Shown: piece after piece, positions 23,636 through 33,300 of the stretch
Position numbering within the stretch: the first letter of the stretch is position 1
How the letters are laid out: each line of letters starts with the position of its first letter
Assembly: GCA_903813345.2 (NCBI GenBank)
Contig: CAIIXF020000012.1
Location: 13,684,932-13,748,931, forward strand
DNA length: 64,000 nt
Reading direction: 5' to 3'
Origin: Owenia fusiformis
Lineage: Eukaryota > Annelida > Polychaeta > Sabellida > Oweniidae
The notes under the pieces: generated by a model
Seen by the model: only the letters and a program-made list of their open reading frames with translations
Told to the model about the DNA's origin: nothing
The model's database searches: none
Program-made: the position numbers and the translations under genes

Positions 23636-23881
23636 TCACACTGGAACACCCTGACAACGGTAAAGTCAGATACCGTTGTCACAAATGGCGGACGTAAATT
23701 GTCTTCAACTCAGTCAGTTGGTTCTTATTTCATAGGGCCTTATCGCTGTTCTACCAAAGAAATTTAATCTAGGTGCTCTATTAAACATGCGAATTATGAA
23801 AATTGAATCGAATACGAACTTGTGGCCGCCATTTGTGACACCGGTATCTGATTTGACTGTTGTCAGGGTGTTCCGGTGTGA
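23636..23881. mobile_element. 246-bp MITE
   Basis: Inverted repeats of about 55 bp begin TCACACTGGAACACCCTGAC and include TCAGATACCG and CACAAATGGCGG. The element lies between the convergent ends of the GPCR and the minus-strand PGAM5-like gene, so it may contribute to either 3' UTR. Confidence 0.8.
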
Positions 23882-24222
23882 AGTATATGAGATCTTAAAC
23901 ACGATCACTGAACAGATCGCATTCAATACAAAGTGTGGACTGCTTGCAATAACCTGTTTCTTCGTTGCCAACGACGTACATCTTGATCTAGTGCTTATGT
24001 AGGCTATGGTTTAAGGATGTCCCCTGGGGGATGTCACGTGACCAAAGTTGAGAATGATGAATATGGGTCCCTGATCCTAATGGTTTCTGTGAGTTAAAAA
24101 ACGCTTAAATACTCCAAAGTATAGTTTTGGGTCAAGATCCATATTTGATTGAAACCCAATAACATTTGACATGTATAGTACAACACTTTTCAGAAGCATG
24201 CCGTTTCTGTTCTTATGTCCGT

Positions 24223-27200
24223 TTAAGATGATTGCAGGTGAATCGGTATGTGCGTATTGTCTCCTAATGATTCCAGTAAAACGTAACCATCAGGAGTTAT
24301 TGTTAACACTGAAATTGCCGCATGTATGATTGAAACACGTGACCAAATATCTACAGGAAATTGCAACGCTCTGAAACAAAAGAAAAAAATGGTCATTTAC
24401 CAACACAATGACAATATGAAATATGTTCTAGTATTTTGAAAAGTACTGTATAGAATTATTCAAATGTGAACTATTAGATCTCTGGGTCTCTGGTTTGAAT
24501 AGATACTGAGATATAGCATGGTCTAAATAGTTCACCTATGAAACAGAAAACAAGTTACTAGTGAGGTGTTTTAGTCAACTAATATGTTAGATCGGATAGT
24601 GTGTAAGTAATAAAAACAATGTAAGCATTGGGTACGATAGTTAAAACAATTAACGTGTTAAAATATTCTGTAGTAGATAACAAGTTATTTGTTAGGTAGG
24701 ATAAAGTGTAATAGAAACAATGTAGGTACTAAGTAACATAGTGTGCAATATAAAGAAATTAAGGTGTTAGAAAATGTTGTAACAGAAAACATGATATCTA
24801 ATAGGTAGGATAATGTGTAATAAAAACAATGTAAGCATAATGTAGGATAGTGTGTAACATAAAACAATGCAAGCATAATGTAAGATAGTGTGTAATATAA
24901 AACAATGTAGGTATTAAGTAGCATCGTGTGTAATATAAAGGAATTAAGGTGTAAGAAAAATTTGTAATAGAAAACATATTATTCGATAGGATGGATAATG
25001 TGTAATATAAAACCAATGTATAATAAAAAAATAATAATAATAATAATTCCTCACCGCATAATAAGGTATCGCAACATGTTCGAATGTGCGACAATTATTT
25101 CGTGGACATCAGATAACTCATTTTGTTCTGCCCGATGGAAGTATTTCTGGAACGCTAAATCCAATCTCTTTTTGTCAGCTTTATATGGATACTGAAAAAG
25201 TAATTAGCAACAATTAATATTAATAGTGAGTCTTAGTTTTAGTTTGTGCTTATTGGTAAAATGTATAATGTTGTATAACTTTAAATGGTATGGATTAATA
25301 AATGATTATTGAGAAAATGAAATGAATATGGTATGTCATTTGGAATGTACAATTCGTACAGTACAAATACGAGTCCATGAGACACTATAGATTAAAAGTA
25401 TCTACGCCTCGAGTCCATCTATTTTGTTTCCAAAACGTCTGTATAAACACTATGTGTGTTATAACACTAATGCCTGGCTCACATTTGCTCCGATTCATCG
25501 GTCGGCGCCCGGCCGATTGAGTGTTTTGCTCCATATTTTATTCAATTTTTAACAAAATACTCAATCGGCCGGGCGCCATAGTGAATATCGGAGCAAATGT
25601 GACCAAGACATAAGCCATACTCTATCAATTTTAGTGAAAGTGTTCAATTAAGGGCGTCATAGAAGTAATGAATAACGCACCTCCTCCCACTTAGGAAATG
25701 TATCTAGATTTGTTCGAGGAGGAATAGCCCATCCCTCAATCAACATTTGATCGGTCAGGTTAGAAAGGGTAGGAAAATATTTTAGGATGTGCTCAGATGT
25801 TTGCACGCATCTGTGGTAAGTAGACGAAATGAGTCGCTTAAATTGAATAGCATATTTTCGCTCCCGCCGTTTTAGCCACTGTCCTGTAATATTCGCTTGT
25901 GTATGACCTGAAACATAATTTTTTTTTGAATTATCGGATTAATTCACTTTCTACATAAAGGTTGCTTTAAGATATGATCACAGGCTGGTATCGAAATATT
26001 TGTCCGCTGTGACGGAGCATGCTATTTTTCATAAAAACACTAAGAATACTTCACGATTTATTTTTTAACTCATATCTTTCGTTATACCATACAAAATTAC
26101 TTACTTAATGCAATGGATATATCATTTGCGGGTAACTTTCACTTCTGTTTGAAGTCCAATTACGCTGGGAAGAAAAGCTATTGAAAATGGCGCCGGAGTA
26201 TCATACTTCAAAATGTACCATTTCTTGTTTAACTTTCTAATGGCACGATATAGTGACACGATAATATTTACACATGGTTTCAGCATAACTATGAAGGTAT
26301 AAATGAGATGTTGATGTATTTGCTCTTTTTAATTCTTTTATAAAAAATAATGTTTAATTTTTTTGTCCGCTGTGACGGAGCAGTTGCAAATGTGAACTGT
26401 GAAAATGCTCCGTCACAGCGGACAAAAAATATTAATATTATTTTTTATAAAAAAAATTAAAAAGACCCAATGCATTAATATATCATTAATACATTCAGAG
26501 TTATGCTGAAAACATATGTTAAAGTAACACATTTACGATTCTAGGCAGAATTTCGACAATTTAAGCGATATGAGTCAAGAAAATAGTCTTACCTTTCTAT
26601 TAGGATGGGTTCAGGTGCCAAAAATAACTGATCCATGGATATATATCATTTTGAAATTTGGATGCAAGAAATATTTTTTCGGAGCCATGTTTTTTTTACG
26701 AACTCATAACAGGAAATAGATTATCTAAATGAAAACTGAATTTACATCATCAATCCTGGTTTTGACTTAAAAAATTTACCGAATTAGATATTTAAATATT
26801 ATTAAAATGATTATTGACTATTTTTTTATTAATCTTATGCAGTGATTCGACTGTCTTCTAAAATTTATAACATAGCTTTAGAATTACATATTTCATCATG
26901 TCAGTCTGGCCTAATGGAGAAAGGCGCAAGACTACGATTTTGATGATTGAATCCAGCTGTCGGTGGTTCGATTCCCGGTCGGGACTAAGGATTTCTTCTT
27001 TTTTATATATCTCTCAGACACAAATTTTTTTTTAATCTCTTTTTATACAACATATAGTCATATCTATTACTTTTTGAGGTTTTAGATTTTAGATACATCG
27101 TAAATGTGTTACTTAAATATTATCTTGTCACTATATCATGCCATTAAAAGGTTAAAAAAGAAATGGTTCATTTTAGAGTTTGATACTCTGGCGCCGTTTT

Positions 27201-29745
27201 CAATAGATTTTACTCCTAGCGTTACTGGACTTCAAACAGAAGTGAAGGTTACACGCAAATGATATATCCATTGCATAGAGTAAGTAATTATCTTTGATAT
27301 AACGAAACATATGAGTTAAAAAATAAATCGTGAAGCATTCTTAGTGTTTTTATGAAAAATAGCATGCTCCGTCACCGCGGACAAATCTTTCGATACCTGC
27401 CTGTGATGATAATTACAGAAAAAATTATATCTTATATCAAAGTCTATTGATTTTGCAAATTACATATCGTAATGATAAGGGTAAGTGTGTACGTTTGGCC
27501 ATTTTGATAGGATGGCATGACAAAAAACTTTAGTTTGAGAAAAAAAGTGCCGTTTAAAGAATTTGAGAAGATTTTTTCTAGGAGTAGCCCGTGAAAAACC
27601 GCTGATTCAAAATATCTGAACATTTCAGAAAATATACTTCAAACATACATCAAAAACGAAGGAGCAACGGAAATTTGAAAAATGACCCGATAAAAAAATT
27701 GGGATCAAAAAAGTACACTTCTCAAATTGTTTTTTTTCTATTTTTTTAATTTGTATGAGAGATTTCAAAATTCTAAAGCTCCTTCCATTTTGGGCTATAT
27801 TAAAAGGATGTTTCAGAGAAATTAGAAAAAAATGTTCAGGGACCTTTGCCGTGCTACTCTTTTTGTCAATTTTTCTGTCACATTTTCAGAGGACTCAAAT
27901 TCCCATTCCAAAATGTTTACTGTTTCTATTTGCATTAACACAGTGAGCCTGGTTATATAAATGATAAGTGGAACTAAAAAATTGAGAGAAAATCCAACCA
28001 AAACACAGTTAATTTTGATGGTCAGATTATACTCAAATGCCATGTGCTTCCTGGTTTCGGCCATCTTGGATTTTTTGATTAAGTTATAAGTTACCTTAAC
28101 TCATTCCACACAAGGTCTACATCTTATAAAATTGCAAAAATTCCAAAAGTAGCTATAAACACTTACCGTATGTACATTCCGGTGATTCGGGCCCAGAATA
28201 ACAGGGACTAAATCTTAAAATATACCTACCTAATGAAGTAAGCATATGATCCGAGTTAACGTTGTAATCTCCATGCCTCACTAAATACAGTACACGTTTA
28301 ACAGATGGACGATGGTTTGCCAACCTGGAAAATAGCCACATGGTAAAGTATGATACATGTAAATGATGTGTGAAACTAGAAAAACTGACTTAAGGTTAAT
28401 ACGGAACTCAGATACCATAGTTCAAAAAAATTTCAAAAACTCAGCATGTTTTCTGACTTCCTGTTTCGTTACTTCCTGTTTAACACCATGATACCTTAAC
28501 AGATATCGTGTCGCATTGTACACTGGCGACATGCGCAAACAGGCTTGAACGTTGTATTTGAACGTGCAAGTTAAAGTGATTAACTAAGATGTTGTTTCCT
28601 AAACTTTGCATTCCCCCTGTGGGGTCATGCAAAGATTTGGAAAACACATCTTCGTGGATTGGTTCAGCACACAACACACCGTCCAAGGCTCAAATCCTTA
28701 ATTCAACTGTCACAAATCGTCAACTCCAAATGATACGTGAGTGTTTAAAAATTATTAGCTACCTTATTCTTATGTTTAACTGGACAGGACACGACAACAG
28801 GGGTTCTCAGTCAACGTTATTACGAAGCAGCTGCGTAATTACATGTACCTTGTTAATGCATGGAAGTTAATGCATTTACTGTCAAGAGGCATAACTCAAC
28901 TGTGACTGCTTAAACTTTGAACTTCATGGTGCGTTTTTAGCTGTCAAATCACACACTCATTACTTCATATATAGATACAGTTATAGTCAATACAAAGGAA
29001 AATATCTTGTGTTCATCAGCAATGTGAAACTCGCTCAAAATGTATGATTTTTACCTATACAGGTATATATAGGTTCCGCATTTTTAGAAAAGATGTGAAA
29101 ATAGAATGCAGAATTGTCACTTCAACATATAGTTTTAAAAAAAGAATTTGTAAATATTCGCATAACATTTTGAAAATATCACCGATTTCGTTAAATATTG
29201 CTATTGACCTTGAGCTTACACTTTTACTGCCTCGCACTACACGTTTTCTACTTATGCCTGGGTCACATATGCTCCGATCCATCGGCCGGCGCCCGGCCGA
29301 TTGAGTATTTTGTTCAAAATTGAATACAACATTGAGCAAAAAACTCAATCGGCCGGGCGCCGTAGTGAAAATCGGAGCAAATGTGACCAAGGCATTACTT
29401 GTCCCAGTTATCAATCCAGCGTCTGGGCGTTGTTTTTGTTTCATTTCTGATAATGTCTTTCTCTAGCTTACCAACTTCTGAATTGATATCAAGAATATTC
29501 GAACTAAATTCTAACGTAAGGCGTTTATATTCAGCTTGAAGACTTGCATAACTTTCTTGTAACTCTTGTATTTTATTTGTGGTTGTCATGGAAACAGTCA
29601 CAAGGTTGTTGCACTGGCTTTGGTGTGCCGACATCGCAATATAAATCACCATGCACGATGGCAATAAAAATAGCATCAATGTACAAGTAAAATAAATTAC
29701 TGTCGAATTTGGTTTATGTTGCAATTTATTGTTTGTCCTTTCCAT
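24223..29745 (-). CDS. PGAM5-like: PGAM5-like membrane-anchored histidine phosphatase, five exons
   Basis: Exons, 5' to 3': 29399-29745, 28230-28324, 25681-25907, 25055-25191, 24223-24370. All junctions are GT-AG, the phases 2, 1, 0, 2 agree, and the product is 317 aa. Exon 1 encodes a short N-terminus, a membrane anchor (about residues 16-38, YFTCTLMLFLLPSCMVIYI), a coiled-coil stalk and WIDNWD, matching the WDxNWD multimerisation motif of PGAM5. Exon 2 holds the phosphohistidine motif VRHGDY (His133). Exon 3 has LGHTQANITG and SSTYHRCVQTSE (Arg180) and the IEGWAIPP loop. Exon 4 has VAHSNMLRY (His259), and exon 5 has RALQFPVDIW and the closing strands. All expected catalytic positions are present, so it should be an active protein Ser/Thr or His-type phosphatase. 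PGAM5 itself is mitochondrial; the compartment here is not decided by sequence. Confidence 0.9.
24590..25022 (+). repeat. Tandem AT-rich minisatellite in intron 4 of the PGAM5-like gene
   Basis: Diverged units of about 44 bp carry the words GGATAGTGTGTAATATAAAA and CAATGTAAGCATAATGTA. The array is followed by a short (AAT)n run at about 25030. Apparent frames across it are low-complexity translations. Confidence 0.75.
25470..25611. mobile_element. 142-bp palindromic MITE, copy 1 (intron 3)
   Basis: Arms begin ATGCCTGGCTCACATTTGCT and contain CGGCGCCCGGCCGATTGAGT; the whole unit folds into one long hairpin. Other copies are at 29254 and 33826, with a half copy at 18005. Confidence 0.85.
26275..26520. 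repeat. Inner palindrome with two facing GTCCGCTGTGACGGAGC motifs
   Basis: Two arms of about 110 bp face each other across a loop of roughly 25 bp. The arms run from CATAACT to the GTCCGCTGTGACGGAGC motif, which also sits near the tips of the enclosing element. Confidence 0.8.
26903..26990 (+). tRNA. tRNA-like sequence (Arg-ACG-like), probable pseudogene or SINE head
   Basis: An A-box-like segment TGGCCTAATGGAGAAAGGC forms a four-pair D arm. It is followed by a five-pair anticodon stem whose seven-base loop CTACGAT would present ACG, and by an excellent B box (GGTTCGATTCCCG). The variable region is long, and the T and acceptor stems pair badly. A T-run terminator lies at about 27000. It is more likely a tRNA-derived repeat or pseudogene than a working tRNA. 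Confidence 0.5.
29254..29395. mobile_element. 142-bp palindromic MITE, copy 2, at a splice donor
   Basis: Same family as the copy at 25470. It is flanked by a TACTT duplication (29249-29253 and 29396-29400). On the minus strand the duplication reads AAGTA and includes the last two bases of PGAM5-like exon 1 and the GTA of the donor, so intron bases from +4 onward are MITE sequence. Confidence 0.85.
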
Positions 29746-30340
29746 TCTGCGTTGTTTCTCGAGTATTCAGTTGCTACTTTTACTTGATTATCTTGTATAA
29801 ATGTATAGCATGGCAACCATGGTTATTCATATCCAATGCCACGTATGTTAATTACACACAATGGGCACCATAGCGTGTTTCGATTCATTGAAACGTTTAA
29901 TCCATTTTCAAAACACAAATTTCACCTAATATAGCTGTGATTGAAATCATGAGCGTGTACACTTAAATTTCTGAGGTCAAATTATAAAACGACATGAGAA
30001 ATGTATTGAAGTGTACAGTTGAACATTTCAGTACAATGGAAGTCAGATGTTAAATTTAATTATTGTGTCATACACAGGGATTCGCTCAGGGTTGCCGTCA
30101 GTGGAAGCTGAAAAATGATATATCAGAATTTGTCATATCAATAGACCATCTTTGGAGGTAATGTACCTACGATTAAGGCAAACGGTCAATGTCTGGTTTG
30201 ATTTCATGATAAGGTTACTGCCTTACACGACACGAGCCTAAATGGTTTGACGTACCATTTGAATTGAATGAGAGAGTATCATCCGAGTACGTTTGGATGG
30301 AGAGCATCGCTATAGATTAACATGTAACAGCACTTCAGCC
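29746..30340. promoter_or_regulatory. Shared intergenic region between two divergent PGAM5-like genes
   Basis: The 595 bp between the two start codons must hold both 5' UTRs and promoters, and a bidirectional promoter is plausible. Visible elements are a CCAAT box (about 29835) and the palindromic word GGCAACCATGGTTA near 29812, which resembles part of an RFX-type X-box. No TATA box can be assigned with confidence. Confidence 0.4.
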
Positions 30341-33300
30341 ATGGATGTTCTAAATAAACGTTCGAATCGGAAGTTTATCATAGCCGGGGTAGTATGCTGC
30401 TTGGTGACGTTAACGTTACTAACGCTGATGACGCGTTTAGGTGGAACGTGCCAAATCCACCACAGCCCCGTGCCTCCGTATCTTGACAAAACAGCGCAAA
30501 TCAAACACCCCAGAAAAATGGATGAAAATAAAATTGAAGTTGATGAGCTACTTCAAAAGATACGAGTTATATCTGATAAGATACGCCAACTAGAACACAA
30601 AATCGAGCCATCAGATCAAGAACTCGACGCTTCTAATACGACCAACTGGAATAACAATTGGGATAAGTACGTTAACTTGATACAATGAAAATCAAAATTT
30701 AGTGACACTCAGTTTTTTTGTGTACAGTTAACCCCAATCCCAGCAAACGCTTTTTAATATGACACACTGACACAGGGGTCCATCAATCGAATATTGATAT
30801 CTGTGATTTCATCAGAAGGCATTGGCGGATTAGGGGGGGGACACCCCCCCCCCCCTGGGTGGGCCCAAAAAATTGGGCCCTAAAACAAATTTGGGCCAAA
30901 AAAGGCCTTACGCCCCAAAAAGTGGGCCTTTTTGGTCATTACTGGACCTTTTAAGGCCTTAGTTTTTAATTACATGCCAAATTTTGAAAGAAAAAGGGCC
31001 TCAAAATTTGGTCTCACTTTTGGGTTTTAGGGGCCCAATTTTTTTTTTCTGACCTGAAATTTGGGCCCCCCCCCCTTGTTGGTATGTTCATTAAACTCTT
31101 GAAAGATATATCAACTTGGACAAAAAGTATTATAAAATGTGAGTGACCTACCTGTTTTGGTAGATAAAGCATAAATTGAATCCATGTACTTAAATTATAT
31201 TCTTTGTAGAATGGAGAACATTAACCGAACAGTTCTCTACAAGACACACATCACCCTTGTCGTTGGAGGAGAATCTAAGGGTGGTCAAATAACACCTAAA
31301 GGTGAGTATTTTAAGATTATGGTAATTATGGTAAGTTCTGCAACTAAATCGTATTGGTCATTTTTGAAATTGGGCAGTCAGTTTAATGAAATTATTTAAT
31401 TTTGGCAATCCAGCAACTGGCCGCTGACATTGTACCTTTTTGAATCTGATCGCAATCATTGATCTCAGTTTGATTTAAGGTTCAGCTGGAAAGTAACATT
31501 TTTGCTAAAAAATTGCTATACCTGTACATTTTATTTTCTTGTACAAAATTAAGTATGAAGGTTCTGTCGGAGATCCTTGTCCAGTTTCAAGTCCATTTTT
31601 AGGTCTTCGTCAAATGAGTCAGACAGCCGTTGCTATAAGAGATATATACCAACAACGAACAGTCAGAATCATACATGCGGAGGATCATTCTAGCAAAAGA
31701 TCTGCCATTGAGATATCTCGAGTCACACATGGAGTGATTTCCCAGGATTCATTGCTAGATGGAGGATATCCTGGGACACCCGACCCTGTAGTGAACGAAA
31801 CAGCTTTACCATTAATGGATATCAGAGGCTATGTAGAGTTTCGAGATTCTGCGAGACTAGAAGCGGGATTTAGACGGTTTATACATCACGGGGAGAAAAT
31901 GGAGTACGGAACAGTGCTTGTTGCACCGGAAGTTGTTGTTAAATACTTCATACTAAGGTAGGATATTGTCGAATCACATTCTCTTTTATGTTCATACAGT
32001 GACCCTTACGAATTGCAAGTGTTCAAGTTATCAAATTCATATACAGGTATAAAAGGGTAGGAGGTCCTATCAAATTATATGGTCCTACTCTCCATTGATT
32101 TATGTGGTGACCTAAATACAACTCTTTCCCTCACTATCTTACACGCAATCAGGACCAGTAAAGGCCGTTGAGAAAGGGGACCATAATCCCTGGGGGACCA
32201 TCATTTCTTTCACACCGGGTGTGCCAAAAATGAGACACTTGGCAAGCATTTTCGTACAAACTAGAGTCCATTTCACTGCTTCATTTCGTCAGTAGAACGG
32301 CAAAAATAAGAAACTGGGAGACCATTGTGCAATAATATATGGAAAAATATATTCATAATGTACATGAATGACATTCGTATATCTTGGATTGCTTCCAGTT
32401 TGGCTTATAAAGCGTGTGGCCTCTTATATTTGGATGTTTCTCTGCCATGTTATTTTCAATAAGATTAACATGGCTGAAATTCTTCAAATTACAAGACGGC
32501 ACAGGCTTATTGCACAAAAAACTAAAAAATCTGAAATATACAAATGTCATTCATGTACATTATGAATATACTTTTCCATATATTATTGCACAATGGTCTC
32601 CCAATTTCTTATTTTTGCCGTTCTACTGACGAAATGAAGCAGTGAAATGGACTCTAGTCAATAGTACCGTTAGCAATATGAAATGATCAAGTCATGAATG
32701 TTATATGAGAACAAAGAAATTCAAGATACCATGTCAAGAGACCCATACCGGAGCAATGCAATGTAAACTTGATAGTGTTTGACCAAAAAATGGGCAGCAA
32801 TTTGAATAATTCATCAGCAATTGAAAAGCCAAATACTTTGAAAACTTTTCTTGAGGCACTTCAATGTATCTTCTCTTAGCGCTATGAATATATAAGAGAT
32901 AAATTGTGTGTGTGTGTGTTTGGATTAGAGGAAGTATATAAAAAAAACAATATTTATGTTACAGTCACTTATTAATCTTTTTCCATGCAAAAATACTTTC
33001 CGTATTAATTCTAACAATATCGCATCCAGTGAATTTTTAGAATGAATGGATTGTGGATATTTGGGAAGAATGGAATAAATTGAATAGACATGACACACAG
33101 ACTAGCTATTTTGTCTGATTGACAGGTGCTATCATATATATTTACTTGATCTTTTTAATATTTTACCATTTACTAATGCTTCTCTTAGGCTACTTTGTAC
33201 AAACTTTCAGTGAATTTAATTGACAAGAAGTGTCTCAATTTTTGGGACACCCGGAATAATAGGTAAATTTAAAGGTACATGTATGGGTAAATGAATAATA

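Larger units (their letters stand above)
25981..27405. mobile_element. Inverted-repeat element in intron 2 of the PGAM5-like gene
   Basis: Arms of about 290 bp (25981-26270 and 27113-27405) start CAGGCTGGTATCGAAA and contain GTCCGCTGTGACGGAGC. The same motif occurs again head to head inside, in an inner palindrome at 26275-26520, giving four copies in all. The centre also holds a dispersed repeat shared with 14690-14930 and a tRNA-like sequence. It is non-autonomous and appears to have been built from several elements. Confidence 0.75.

Noticed and set aside
24685-25094. Minus-strand frames rich in Tyr, Leu and His
   Set aside because: Low-complexity readings of the intronic AT-rich minisatellite.
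30293-30340. Upstream extension of the plus-strand PGAM5-like gene
   Set aside because: It opens with TTG; the first ATG, 30341, directly precedes the basic N-terminus and membrane anchor.
32353-32629. Facing 65-71 aa frames with similar ends
   Set aside because: They are the two arms of a palindromic MITE.
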